In this document: one piece after another, positions 8,617-17,258 of the stretch
Layout: each line of letters starts with the position of its first letter
Numbering within the stretch: the first letter of the stretch is position 1
NCBI RefSeq assembly: GCF_024158915.1
Contig: NZ_JAMZGF010000020.1
Location: 1-64,000, forward strand
Direction: 5' to 3'
Source: Chryseobacterium sp. S0630
GTDB taxonomy: Bacteria; Bacteroidota; Bacteroidia; Flavobacteriales; Weeksellaceae
DNA length: 64,000 nt
Translations under genes and position numbers: made by a program
The notes under the pieces: model-generated
Seen by the model: only the letters and a program-made list of their open reading frames with translations
Told to the model about the DNA's origin: nothing
The model's database searches: none

Positions 8617-9678
8617 TTATCCTTCATACATATACGTAGTAAGATAGTGCAGTTCTTTTTTGCTGGCTTCTTTAGATTCTGCTTCTGCCTGTTCCAGAGA
8701 GTAATGGGAATTGATTTCCTTTTTCTGGAAAACAAATGAGTTGTTAGCATTCTTGTCTATAACTTCATCAAAGATATGCTTAATTTCAGGGTTTCCTAGT
8801 GAAGCAAAACTGATATCTTCAAAACCATACATCAGTCTAAGATCATCAAACTGTCTGAAGTTTTCGTCTACAAATCCCTGCAACTGTGGTTTTGAATCAA
8901 AGTTACCAGCCCAGATATTGTAAGCGTATTTCTTCTTTTTAGGTTTATCTAAAATACTTTGATAGACGAAGTTTTCACCCAGATAGGCTTCTCTTACCTG
9001 CGGGTCATTCGCTAAATCTTCCGGAAGTCCTTCTTTCAGGATCTTTCCTTCAAACATGATATAGGTTTTATTGGTAATTGCTAAAGTCTGCTGTACGTTG
9101 TGATCGGTAATCAGAATTCCGATATTTTTATCCACAAGGCTTCTTACAATTTTCTGAATATCTTCCACAGCAATCGGGTCTACCCCTGCGAAAGGTTCAT
9201 CCAGAAGGATAAAATTCGGGCTTGTTGCAAGACAGCGTGCAATTTCGGTTCTACGTCTTTCTCCTCCGGAAAGAAGATCACCTCTGTTTTTACGGACATG
9301 TTGTAAAGAAAACTCTTCAATCAGTTCATCACATTTGATCTGCTGCTCACGCTTAGAAAGCTTGGTCAGCTGCAATACTCCCATAATGTTTTCTTCCACA
9401 GACAACTTTCTGAAAACCGAAGCTTCCTGCGCCAGATACCCGATTCCTTTTTGGGCTCTTCGGTACATGGCATCTGTAGTAATCTCCTGCTTGTCTAAGA
9501 AAATTTTCCCTGAAGTGGGCTTAACCAACCCTACAATCATATAAAACGATGTGGTTTTTCCTGCTCCATTCGGACCCAGCAAACCAACAATTTCTCCCTG
9601 TTGAACCTGTACAGAAACGCCTTTTACAACTTTTTTAGGACCGTATTCCTTGATTAAGTTTTCTCCTCGTAAAATCAT
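8617..9678 (-). CDS. lptB: LPS export ABC transporter ATPase LptB with a C-terminal extension
   Basis: LptB powers extraction of lipopolysaccharide from the inner membrane as a dimer with LptFG. Residues 1-240 match the family fully: Walker A GPNGAGKTT (35-43), signature LSGGERRR (136-143), Walker B FILLDEP (156-162) and switch His193. The family normally stops near residue 240. Here about 113 further residues follow, beginning with a KPKKKKY basic patch and continuing as an acidic/aromatic domain (DDLRLMYGFEDISF) with a Glu/Ala-rich helical tail. I do not recognise that domain. No lptA, lptC, lptF or lptG gene is adjacent. The start follows a minus-strand TATATTTG box (9683-9690), implying a very short leader. 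Confidence 0.9.
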   Translation of the reverse strand: MILRGENLIKEYGPKKVVKGVSVQVQQGEIVGLLGPNGAGKTTSFYMIVGLVKPTSGKIFLDKQEITTDAMYRRAQKGIGYLAQEASVFRKLSVEENIMGVLQLTKLSKREQQIKCDELIEEFSLQHVRKNRGDLLSGGERRRTEIARCLATSPNFILLDEPFAGVDPIAVEDIQKIVRSLVDKNIGILITDHNVQQTLAITNKTYIMFEGKILKEGLPEDLANDPQVREAYLGENFVYQSILDKPKKKKYAYNIWAGNFDSKPQLQGFVDENFRQFDDLRLMYGFEDISFASLGNPEIKHIFDEVIDKNANNSFVFQKKEINSHYSLEQAEAESKEASKKELHYLTTYMYEG

Positions 9679-9832
9679 AGGGCAAATATATCAAAAATAT
9701 AAACTTCACTTATAGGTTAATATCAACTTGTTTACGTTAAATGCAAACTTGTTCATTTACAACCCATTGTAACTTTTCATTATTTTAATCTACTCATCGT
9801 AAAACATATCAATCAATTATAAGTATTAAGAA

Positions 9833-10126
9833 ATGGAAAATTACGGTTATACAAAAACAGAAAATGCGCAAAACCAGCAAAGCAGTGTTCCTTACCGTTC
9901 AGAAAAGAAAATCCCTGCAGCTATATTGGGAATTCTTGTGGGATGGCTGGCTTTAAATAAATTTTATCTGGGCTATACGAAGGAGGGAATTATTCAGCTG
10001 GTTCTGAATGTCGTTACTTTTGGTGCGGCTTCAATTATTCCTTTTATTGAGGGAATTCTCTATCTTTTTATGAGCGATAAACAATTCGATGATACGTATG
10101 TTTATGGGAAAAAAGGATGGTTGTAA
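9833..10126 (+). CDS. TM2 domain-containing membrane protein
   Basis: This is a 97-residue protein. A polar N-terminus of about 25 residues is followed by a TM2 domain: a first membrane segment (AAILGILVGWLALNKFYLG), a short loop YTKEGIIQ and a second segment around residues 57-80. The tail KKGWL is typical. TM2 proteins are widespread small inner membrane proteins without an established bacterial function. The gene stands alone between divergent lptB and convergent hemB and is followed by a strong hairpin. Confidence 0.85.
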   Translation: MENYGYTKTENAQNQQSSVPYRSEKKIPAAILGILVGWLALNKFYLGYTKEGIIQLVLNVVTFGAASIIPFIEGILYLFMSDKQFDDTYVYGKKGWL

Positions 10127-10152
10127 AAAATTATCATCACCTCGTTCGAAAT

Positions 10153-10187
10153 AAAAAAGAGACTACCGATTGAGTAGTCTCTTTTTT
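10153..10187. terminator. Bidirectional terminator
   Basis: A 14-bp stem (AAAAAAGAGACTAC at 10153-10166 with its complement at 10174-10187, 7-base loop) serves the convergent TM2 gene and hemB. Confidence 0.9.
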
Positions 10188-10206
10188 ATTGAAATGAATT
10201 TAATCA

Positions 10207-11196
10207 TTATTTATTTAAAAGAATAGCTGCTTCTTTTGCAAAGTAGGTAAAAATCATATCTGCACCCGCTCTTTTGAAACATGTTAAACTTTCAATGATC
10301 GTTTTGTCGTTATCCAGCCATCCGTTTTGAGCGGCAGCTTTTACCATGGCATATTCTCCGCTTACATTGTATACTGCGATTGGAAGATCAATAGCTTCAC
10401 GCACTTTGGAAACAATATCCAGATAAGGTAATCCTGGTTTAATCATGATTACATCTGCTCCTTCATCAATATCTTTGTATACTTCATTCAATGCTTCACG
10501 GGTATTGTGAAAATCCATCTGATACGTTTTTTTATCTTTTGGAATTTCCATATCATCTTTCGGAGCACTATCTAAGGCACTTCTGAAAGGTCCATAGAAA
10601 GAACTTGCATATTTGGCAGCATAGCTTACAATTCCAACATCTGTAAATCCGCTTTCTTCCAATGCCTCACGAATAACCAGTACTCTTCCGTCCATCATAT
10701 CACTTGGTGCTACAAGATCTGCTCCTGCTTCTGCGTGAGATACTGACATTCTTGCCAGGGCATCATTGGTAGCATCATTCAAAACTTTTCCGTTTTCAAT
10801 GATTCCGTCGTGTCCGTAGATGGAATACGGATCTAAAGCTACATCCGGCATAACGATCATTCCCGGAACGGCATCTTTGATTGCTTTGATGGTGTTCTGC
10901 ATCAATCCGTCTTTGTTCCAGGCTTCTTTTCCTGTATTGTCTTTAAGATGTTCTGACACTTTCATGTACAAATTGACAGCTTTTACTCCCAAAGAAAATA
11001 ATTCCTTACATTCCTTCACTGTTAAATCTATACTGCGCCTAAAAATTCCCGGCATAGACGGGATTGCCTCCTGCTTGTTTTCGCCCTCCATTACGAAGAT
11101 CGGCATTACAAAATCATCAGTTGTAAGCACATTTTCTCTTACCAAACTTCTGATAGATTCATTAACTCTAAGTCTTCTATTTCTTGAATGTATCAT
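10207..11196 (-). CDS. hemB: Porphobilinogen synthase (delta-aminolevulinic acid dehydratase)
   Basis: The 329-residue enzyme condenses two 5-aminolevulinate molecules to porphobilinogen in haem biosynthesis. Both active-site lysines are visible: Lys195 in SYAAKYASSFYGPFR and Lys253 in MIKPGLPYLD, which forms the Schiff base. The segment that holds the zinc-binding cysteines in zinc-dependent enzymes reads MPDVALDPYSIYGHDG here (about 116-131). This is therefore the Cys-less class, expected to be magnesium-dependent or metal-independent at that site. A minus-strand TAAATTTG box (11225-11232) is a possible -7 element in the shared divergent region. No other haem gene is adjacent. Confidence 0.95.
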   Translation of the reverse strand: MIHSRNRRLRVNESIRSLVRENVLTTDDFVMPIFVMEGENKQEAIPSMPGIFRRSIDLTVKECKELFSLGVKAVNLYMKVSEHLKDNTGKEAWNKDGLMQNTIKAIKDAVPGMIVMPDVALDPYSIYGHDGIIENGKVLNDATNDALARMSVSHAEAGADLVAPSDMMDGRVLVIREALEESGFTDVGIVSYAAKYASSFYGPFRSALDSAPKDDMEIPKDKKTYQMDFHNTREALNEVYKDIDEGADVIMIKPGLPYLDIVSKVREAIDLPIAVYNVSGEYAMVKAAAQNGWLDNDKTIIESLTCFKRAGADMIFTYFAKEAAILLNK

Positions 11197-11254
11197 TTTG
11201 GAATACTTTTTGAATAAGTTTCTACAAATTTAATATAAGTTCTGCAAAAAACTA

Positions 11255-11285
11255 TTGTACGAAATTGTAGAATTTATTACATTTG
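11255..11285 (+). promoter_or_regulatory. Bacteroidota-type promoter of the T9SS mini-protein gene
   Basis: TTG (11255-11257), a 20-base spacer and TACATTTG (11278-11285) match the TTG / TAnnTTTG pattern. The predicted start of transcription is near 11291, giving a leader of about 24 bases before the ATG at 11315. Confidence 0.7.
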
Positions 11286-11314
11286 TTATATATATTCGAG
11301 AAATTATAAATTTG

Positions 11315-11665
11315 ATGAAAAAACTTTTACTTTTATTTCTATTTGTAGGCACTTTTGTTGGATTTTCCAACAATTTCAAAGCTCAGCTTAGAGAGCCGGG
11401 TTCCATCACTCAAAAAGCAGATGATGGTGTATTGCTTGCCTATCCAAATCCTGCAAAGGATTTCCTTATTATTAAGGCAAAAGATTCTTCTTTAAGAATC
11501 AAAAGTGTGACTTTTTATTCAATTTTGGGTATGCAGGTCGCTAGTTATACCGTAAATATGAATTCCGGAGAGATTAATATTGAAAAATTAAAACCCGGAA
11601 AATATATGATCCGATATATTTTAAGTGACAACACACAGAAAGTTACTCAAATCGTGAAACAATAA
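11315..11665 (+). CDS. Small secreted protein made almost only of a T9SS type A sorting domain
   Basis: This is a 116-residue protein. A signal peptide (MKKLLLLFLFVGTFVGFSNN, cut near residue 27 after KAQ) is followed by about 90 residues. Most of those match a type A C-terminal sorting domain: the start YPNPAKDFLIIKA, the middle YSILGMQV and the end GKYMIRYI...TQIVKQ. Such domains normally sit at the end of large cargo proteins and are removed during type IX secretion; here there is almost no cargo. The start at 11315 is preferred because the 20-residue longer reading begins inside the promoter. A terminator follows at once, so the gene is monocistronic. Confidence 0.82.
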   Translation: MKKLLLLFLFVGTFVGFSNNFKAQLREPGSITQKADDGVLLAYPNPAKDFLIIKAKDSSLRIKSVTFYSILGMQVASYTVNMNSGEINIEKLKPGKYMIRYILSDNTQKVTQIVKQ

Positions 11666-11670
11666 ATTAA

Positions 11671-11700
11671 AATCCTGATAATCATCAGGATTTTTTCTTT
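11671..11700 (+). terminator. Rho-independent terminator
   Basis: The 9-bp stem AATCCTGAT / ATCAGGATT is followed by TTTTCTTTTT, directly after the T9SS mini-protein gene. Confidence 0.85.
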
Positions 11701-11775
11701 TTACATTAATTCTGTTTTAATATTTCCGTAACTTTCGGAACTTTTTTATACTAATTGTAAAAAGAACAAATTTTA

Positions 11776-12687
11776 ATGCTAAAAGCTGAACATATTAAAA
11801 AGACCTATAATGCCGGAAAAAAGGTCGCACTGGATGATTTCAGCATCCATGTTCCAAAAGGCAGTATTTATGGCCTTTTAGGTCCTAACGGAGCCGGAAA
11901 AACTTCTTTTATCCGTATTATTAACCAAATTACTCAGGCAGATTCTGGAGAAATCCATATCAATGGCCAAAAGCTTAATCCAAGTCATATTAAAGATATT
12001 GGCTATATGCCTGAAGAAAGAGGATTATACAAAAACATGACTGTTGGTGACCAGATCCTATATTTCGGGGAACTGAAGGGAATGAAGAAAAGTGATGCTT
12101 TAAATGAAGCTAAAAAATGGTTTGAAAAGCTGAACATCGATCAATGGTGGAAGAAAAAGCTTTCTGAACTTTCTAAGGGTATGGCACAAAAAATCCAGTT
12201 TGTGGTAACCGTTCTTCACAGACCTCATCTTTTAATTCTTGATGAGCCGTTTTCAGGTTTTGATCCGGTGAATGCCAACTTAATCAAAGATCAGATCATT
12301 GACCTTAAAAATAACGGAACAACCATTATTCTGTCTACCCACAGAATGGAAAGTGTAGAGGAAATGTGTGATTATGTTGCTTTGATCAACAATTCAAAGA
12401 AAATTATTGACGGAAGGGTTTTTGATGTAAGAGAAAAATTTAAGAAAAATATTTTTGGGATTACACTTTCTGAAGTAAGCAATGATCAGTTTGAAAATTT
12501 CAAAAACAAATATGAGATCTTCAACCTATCCAATGAAAATAATCTTGTTTCTTTCGACCTGAAAAATGAAGAGAGCCAGAATAATGTTCTTCTTGATCTT
12601 GTACAGGTAGGTAAAGTGAGATCATTCGACGAAAGAATTCCAAGTATGAATGAAGTGTTTATTAATGCTGTAAGTAACCATTCTTAA
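11776..12687 (+). CDS. ABC transporter ATPase (NatA/YhaQ-like)
   Basis: This is the 303-residue ATPase of an ABC-2 type transporter. Walker A is GPNGAGKTS (36-44), the signature is degenerate (LSKGM), Walker B is LLILDEPFSGFD and the switch His lies in STHRM. About 85 residues past the ATPase core form a C-terminal domain typical of the NatA/YhaQ branch. The permease gene begins 4 bases after its stop codon, so the two are co-translated. Related systems export sodium, antibiotics or unknown substrates; the substrate here is not known. Confidence 0.88.
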   Translation: MLKAEHIKKTYNAGKKVALDDFSIHVPKGSIYGLLGPNGAGKTSFIRIINQITQADSGEIHINGQKLNPSHIKDIGYMPEERGLYKNMTVGDQILYFGELKGMKKSDALNEAKKWFEKLNIDQWWKKKLSELSKGMAQKIQFVVTVLHRPHLLILDEPFSGFDPVNANLIKDQIIDLKNNGTTIILSTHRMESVEEMCDYVALINNSKKIIDGRVFDVREKFKKNIFGITLSEVSNDQFENFKNKYEIFNLSNENNLVSFDLKNEESQNNVLLDLVQVGKVRSFDERIPSMNEVFINAVSNHS

Positions 12688-12691
12688 TTTT

Positions 12692-14002
12692 ATGAATAAT
12701 ATTTTTTTAATTACCAAAAGAGAGTTTCTTACACAGGTTAAGAAAAAGTCTTTCATCATATTGACCTTGCTTGCCCCTGTTATGATTATTGCTTTCGGAG
12801 CAGTTGTAGGATTAATGTTTAAGGCAAATGAGTCACACAGTATCATAGAAGTGGTTGATAAGAGTGGATTGTTTACCAATCAGCTTAAATCTAATGATAA
12901 ATTAAATTACGTTTTTGTTTCTGCGGCTGATGAAAAGTCCAAGATTAACAATTTAAAAGGAAATGAATCTCTGGACGGCATCCTGATTCTTCCTGAATTG
13001 AAAAATCAGAATTTTGATGGCCTTGAAAAAGAAACCAGACTCATTATCAATAGTAAAATAGGGTTTGATACCAAACAACAAATTGTATCTGATATCAGCA
13101 ATGTTGTTCGAAAAGAAAAAATAAAGCAACTGGGTATTCAGGAAACTCAATTGAATGATCTTGATAAAAACTTTACCCTAAAAACCATTAACGTTACGGA
13201 TAATAATAAAGAAGATTCTGATCTTGCTTTTGGAGTGAAATCCGGATTAAGTATGGTACTGATGTATGTTACTTTTATGTTCATTATTATTTATGGGGTA
13301 AGAGTAATGAGAAGTGTACTTGAAGAGAAAAATAACCGTGTTGTAGAGATCATTATTTCATCTGTAAAACCTTTTGAACTGATGATGGGTAAAATTCTGG
13401 GAGTAACGATGGTTGCCCTGACCCAGTTTCTGATCTGGATTACCATGTCTGTTATTGGTGCATTGGTACTCAATACAGGCTTCTCTCCTCTTCAGAAGAA
13501 TATTCCTGGAGGAAATGAAGAGATTGCAAGTAAACTGGATATGGGACAGCTTGCTACCCAGATTTCTCACAGCTTACTGGAACTGAATTTCCCATTGATT
13601 ATTTTTGTATTCATCGTATTTTTCCTTTTGGGATATATTTTCTATAGTTCTATTTATGCAGCCATTGGTTCTGCAGTGGATAACGAAACAGAGACACAGC
13701 AATTTACTTTATTTGCTATTTTGCCATTAACATTAGGAATGTACGGAAGTTTCACTTTGATGAATAATCCGGAAGGTCCTTTAGGCTTCTGGTTATCCAT
13801 CATTCCGTTTACATCACCGGTAGCCATGATTGCCAGAATTCCGTTTGGAGTTCCTGCGTGGCAGATCGCATTGTCTATTACCTTATTGCTGGTAACCACT
13901 GTTTTCATGATCTTCCTGGCCGGAAAAATCTATCGTGTAGGTATTTTGATGTACGGGAATAAAGCTACGTTAAAAGAGCTTTGGAAATGGATAAGAGGAT
14001 AA
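12692..14002 (+). CDS. ABC-2 type transporter permease (NatB/YhaP-like)
   Basis: This is the 436-residue membrane partner of the preceding ATPase. One membrane segment near residues 20-42 precedes a large extracytoplasmic domain (about 45-175). A cluster of five or six segments follows (185-425), including MVLMYVTFMFIIIYGVRVM. The motif VRVMRSVLEEKNNRVVEII is typical of the ABC2 membrane family 3. The gene starts 4 bases after the ATPase stop codon and ends before a strong hairpin, defining a two-gene operon. Confidence 0.88.
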   Translation: MNNIFLITKREFLTQVKKKSFIILTLLAPVMIIAFGAVVGLMFKANESHSIIEVVDKSGLFTNQLKSNDKLNYVFVSAADEKSKINNLKGNESLDGILILPELKNQNFDGLEKETRLIINSKIGFDTKQQIVSDISNVVRKEKIKQLGIQETQLNDLDKNFTLKTINVTDNNKEDSDLAFGVKSGLSMVLMYVTFMFIIIYGVRVMRSVLEEKNNRVVEIIISSVKPFELMMGKILGVTMVALTQFLIWITMSVIGALVLNTGFSPLQKNIPGGNEEIASKLDMGQLATQISHSLLELNFPLIIFVFIVFFLLGYIFYSSIYAAIGSAVDNETETQQFTLFAILPLTLGMYGSFTLMNNPEGPLGFWLSIIPFTSPVAMIARIPFGVPAWQIALSITLLLVTTVFMIFLAGKIYRVGILMYGNKATLKELWKWIRG

Positions 14003-14021
14003 GAAATAAAAATCTATCAAT

Positions 14022-14056
14022 AAAAAATCCCGGAAACTGAGTTTCCGGGATTTTTT
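14022..14056. terminator. Bidirectional terminator
   Basis: A 16-bp perfect stem (AAAAAATCCCGGAAAC / GTTTCCGGGATTTTTT, 3-base loop) ends the ABC-2 operon on the plus strand and the porT-like gene on the minus strand. Confidence 0.92.
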
Positions 14057-14072
14057 ATATTCTGAAAATATT

Positions 14073-14744
14073 CTATTTGAATATATAGCTTAAAGTAAGT
14101 GCAATTACCTGTTCTGATTTTTTCTTATCAGTACCCTTGGTTTCTTTTTTAAGACCAGGGTAAGTATCACCAAGACCTAAGTCATATTTTACAGCTACTT
14201 CAAGTTGTCTTTTATAGCTATATCCTACTCCCAGTCCCAGTCCCCAGTTAAAGCTCTTCGCCTTACCATTTACGCCTGCCGGCTGGTTAGGATCGGTAAC
14301 ATCCGGGTCATAATAAGGTCTGCTTGCAGGAGCATCTTTAACGTTTTGGCTTAGCAAGAAGTTAAATCTAGGTCCTAATAATCCAAAGAACTCTGATTCT
14401 GCTTCAGAGAAATATCCTTTGAAATAAAGAGGCACACTCAGGTAGTTATTAGCATATACTGCATCATAGCCACTTACACCTTTAGCATCTTTATCTTTTC
14501 CTGTTTCTCCTGCACCATAGTACAGTACTTCAGGTTGAATAAAGAATTGGTTTGCCTTTCCTACGGGAATCAATGCCAAAGCTCCAGCCTGGAAAGTATA
14601 TCTTGGCCCTGAAGGGTTGTGGGCGTTAGATACTCTGGAGTAGTTTAAACCTCCTGTTACTCCAAATCTTGTGCTTTTCCATTGCACCTGTGCAAATGAT
14701 AAGGCAGAAAGTGTTAAAGCTGAGGCTAATAAAAATTTTTTCAT
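14073..14744 (-). CDS. PorT-family outer membrane beta-barrel protein
   Basis: This is a 223-residue secreted protein with a signal peptide (MKKFLLASALTLSALSFAQ). Alternating beta-strand patterns run throughout (FGVTGGLNYSRV, WGLGLGVGYSY, QVIALTLSYIFK) and the final residues suit an eight-stranded barrel of the PorT/OMP_b-brl type. The name PorT here denotes the broad domain family. It is not evidence that this is the T9SS component itself. The gene begins 15 bases after the sucD stop codon, so the two may share a transcript. Confidence 0.8.
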   Translation of the reverse strand: MKKFLLASALTLSALSFAQVQWKSTRFGVTGGLNYSRVSNAHNPSGPRYTFQAGALALIPVGKANQFFIQPEVLYYGAGETGKDKDAKGVSGYDAVYANNYLSVPLYFKGYFSEAESEFFGLLGPRFNFLLSQNVKDAPASRPYYDPDVTDPNQPAGVNGKAKSFNWGLGLGVGYSYKRQLEVAVKYDLGLGDTYPGLKKETKGTDKKKSEQVIALTLSYIFK

Positions 14745-14759
14745 ATGTTGGGTTTTAGA

Positions 14760-15632
14760 TTATCCTAGAATCTTAGCTACAGTAGCACCAATATCGGCAG
14801 GAGAGTCAACAACGTTGATACCGTTTTCTCTCATGATTTCCATTTTAGCCTGAGCTGTATCTTCAGCACCACCTACGATAGCACCTGCGTGTCCCATTGT
14901 TCTTCCTTTTGGAGCAGTCTGTCCAGCGATGAAACCTACAACTGGTTTAGTAGATCCGCTAGCTTTGTACCATCTTGCAGCTTCAGCCTCAAGACCTCCA
15001 CCAATTTCACCGATCATTACAACAGCTTCAGTTTCAGGATCGTTGATGAATAGCTCTAAAGCTTCTCTTGTAGTTGTTCCGATGATTGGGTCACCACCGA
15101 TACCGATTGCAGTAGAGATGCCATAACCTGCTCTTACAACCTGGTCAGCAGCTTCATAAGTAAGAGTTCCTGATTTTGAAACGATACCTACTTTTCCTTT
15201 TTTGAAAACGAAACCTGGCATAATACCAATTTTAGCTTCTTCAGAAGTAATGATTCCAGGGCAGTTTGGTCCGATTAATCTGCAGTCTCTGTCAGCGATG
15301 TAAGATTTTACTTTTACCATATCAGCTACAGGAATACCTTCAGTAATACATACAATTACTTTGATTCCTGCTTCAGCAGCTTCCATGATAGCGTCTGCTG
15401 CGAATGCCGGTGGTACGAAAATGATACTTACGTTTGCTCCTGCTTTTGAAACAGCGTCAGCTACAGTATTAAATACAGGCTTTCCTAAGTGCTCGCTACC
15501 TCCTTTTCCCGGAGTAACACCACCTACTACGTTTGTTCCGTATTCAATCATCTGGCCAGCGTGGAAAGTTCCTTCGTTCCCTGTAAATCCTTGTACAATT
15601 ACTTTAGAATCTTTGTTTACTAAAATTGACAT
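14760..15632 (-). CDS. sucD: Succinate-CoA ligase, alpha subunit
   Basis: The 290-residue alpha subunit, with SucC, interconverts succinyl-CoA and succinate with formation of ATP or GTP in the TCA cycle. The CoA-binding Rossmann fold starts at [14 protein letters not shown]. The phosphorylated histidine is His248 in [13 protein letters not shown]. Length is normal for the family. The beta-subunit gene sucC is not in the window, as usual in this group, where sucD neighbours lipid A genes. A minus-strand TATTTTTG box (15677-15684) lies 45 bases upstream and may be part of its own promoter. Confidence 0.96.
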   Translation of the reverse strand: MSILVNKDSKVIVQGFTGNEGTFHAGQMIEYGTNVVGGVTPGKGGSEHLGKPVFNTVADAVSKAGANVSIIFVPPAFAADAIMEAAEAGIKVIVCITEGIPVADMVKVKSYIADRDCRLIGPNCPGIITSEEAKIGIMPGFVFKKGKVGIVSKSGTLTYEAADQVVRAGYGISTAIGIGGDPIIGTTTREALELFINDPETEAVVMIGEIGGGLEAEAARWYKASGSTKPVVGFIAGQTAPKGRTMGHAGAIVGGAEDTAQAKMEIMRENGINVVDSPADIGATVAKILG

Positions 15633-15722
15633 TTTATTGTTGTTTTAATTTATTTATTTTCAGTTTATACGTCAGACAAAAATAATGATTATTTGTCGTT
15701 AAAAAAATTTTTAAATCTGATT

Positions 15723-16289
15723 TTATTCATCATATTTTTTCAAGAGATCGATTAAATCCTGTTCCTTAAGTCTGTTATAATTAATATTTTCAATAAGCGG
15801 CTCAAGTTCGGGTTTTTCAACCATTAGCTGTTTCAGTTTTTTCCTGTTATTAACCATAATATTCAATGGCTGTCTTATATCTCCTTTGAACAAAACATCT
15901 GATACAAGAGTAGACCCGTCATAGGCGTGGCGTGTATATGCTTTCACCCATTTTATTTTCTTCCCGTCATATACCAATTCTACAAGTGTTTTTGTAGATT
16001 CTGAAGGAAAATAAATGAAAATCCTTGGCTTACCTTTAAGATCTGTAAATTCTATTTTCTGAATTTCAGAAGGCTGGTACTTAATAGCTTTTCCATCTTC
16101 GAGAATCTTAACTTTTCTGTCGCTAATGGTAATCTCATCAATCTGATTACTATCAAAAAGATTTGTTATAAAAGGTATTTTTGCATCTACTGTTCTGTTG
16201 TCGCTAAATGTAACCTTTGATTCAATCTGTGATTTCTGAGCGAAACTTATTGAATATATAAAAAGGAATAGAGCTAATAAATTCTTCAT
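15723..16289 (-). CDS. Secreted hypothetical protein
   Basis: This is a 188-residue protein of unknown function. A signal peptide ([18 protein letters not shown]) is followed by a beta-rich region with alternating charged and hydrophobic residues. The C-terminus is a Leu/Lys/Glu-rich helix ending in DLLKKYDE. No known motif is visible. The ATG at 16289 overlaps the stop codon of the upstream lpxD-like gene as TGATG, showing translational coupling; a GTG one codon earlier is possible. The overlap suggests an envelope-related role, but that is inference from position. Confidence 0.7.
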   Translation of the reverse strand: MKNLLALFLFIYSISFAQKSQIESKVTFSDNRTVDAKIPFITNLFDSNQIDEITISDRKVKILEDGKAIKYQPSEIQKIEFTDLKGKPRIFIYFPSESTKTLVELVYDGKKIKWVKAYTRHAYDGSTLVSDVLFKGDIRQPLNIMVNNRKKLKQLMVEKPELEPLIENINYNRLKEQDLIDLLKKYDE

Positions 16290-17188
16290 CACAGTTTTCT
16301 CAGTTTTACTTCTTTTTTCAGATAAGTTTTAAAATCTTCTGCAAACATCCCGATATAGGTTCCTTTTTCAAGATCTCTGTTCACACCGGTTTTTCCCAGA
16401 AGCACTGATCCTGACTCTATTTTGTTTCCTGAAGCAATTCCTACCTGCCCCCATAATGTCACCTCATCTCCGATGATACAGCATCCTGCAATTCCTACCT
16501 GAGAGGCAATCAGACATTTTTTTCCGATCACGGTATCATGTCCGATCTGAATCTGATTATCTAAAACAGAACCTTCTCCAATGATGGTAGAGTCTGTAAC
16601 TCCTCTGTCTATGGTACAGCCGTTTCCGATCTCTACATTGTTTTCAATAATAACATTTCCTACAGAAATCAGACGGTCAAAATTTCCGTTTAATTTTCTG
16701 TAATAAAATGCATCACCTCCTAAAACAGTGTTGGACTGGATGATAACATTATCTCCGATTTCCGTACGGTCACCAATGACAACATTAGGAAAGATTAAGG
16801 TGTTTTTCCCGATTTTCACATTGTTTCCGATCACTGCTGAAGAATGGATTTTTGTTCCCTCTCCTATTTCAACATCGTGAAGTTCTTCTGTAAAATTATA
16901 GATTCTGGTAAAATGGGTATTGATTTTATTAAAGTCTCTGAAAGGATCATCAGAAACTAAAAGTGCCTTACCTTCCGGGCAGTCTACTTCTTTATCAATT
17001 AAAATAATAGTGGCTGCAGAGTTTAATGCTTTGTCATAATATTTAGGGTGGTTCACAAAAACGATATCACCTGGCTTTACCATGTGAATTTCATTAGTTC
17101 CCAATACTTCAAAATCTTCCGGCCCTACAAATGCTGAGCCTATTAAATCTGCAATCGTTTTAAGCTTTTGCGGAGAATGGAATCTCAT
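16289..17188 (-). CDS. LpxD-like left-handed beta-helix acyltransferase (second copy)
   Basis: This is a 299-residue paralogue of the LpxD N-acyltransferase. It has an N-terminal uridine-binding lobe (about 1-100) and a hexapeptide-repeat beta-helix (about 105-285). The His of the LpxD acyl-transfer site is kept in [11 protein letters not shown]. The second conserved His of true LpxD (as in GQVGIVGH of the copy at 20389) is replaced in GQVGIASGN. It may therefore acylate a different sugar or be a divergent lipid A enzyme. I chose the ATG at 17188 (MRFHSPQKL), where similarity to LpxD begins. It sits between efp and a secreted hypothetical in the minus-strand lipid A block. Confidence 0.8.
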   Translation of the reverse strand: MRFHSPQKLKTIADLIGSAFVGPEDFEVLGTNEIHMVKPGDIVFVNHPKYYDKALNSAATIILIDKEVDCPEGKALLVSDDPFRDFNKINTHFTRIYNFTEELHDVEIGEGTKIHSSAVIGNNVKIGKNTLIFPNVVIGDRTEIGDNVIIQSNTVLGGDAFYYRKLNGNFDRLISVGNVIIENNVEIGNGCTIDRGVTDSTIIGEGSVLDNQIQIGHDTVIGKKCLIASQVGIAGCCIIGDEVTLWGQVGIASGNKIESGSVLLGKTGVNRDLEKGTYIGMFAEDFKTYLKKEVKLRKL

Positions 17189-17258
17189 AACAATAGATTT
17201 TCTTATAAAACAAAATTCGGAGTGCTGATGCAAACCGAATTTATGTAAATTTTATTTA

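Noticed and set aside
14073..14744. PorT component of the type IX secretion system
   Set aside because: The protein only shares the broad PorT-family barrel; nothing shows it is the T9SS protein itself.
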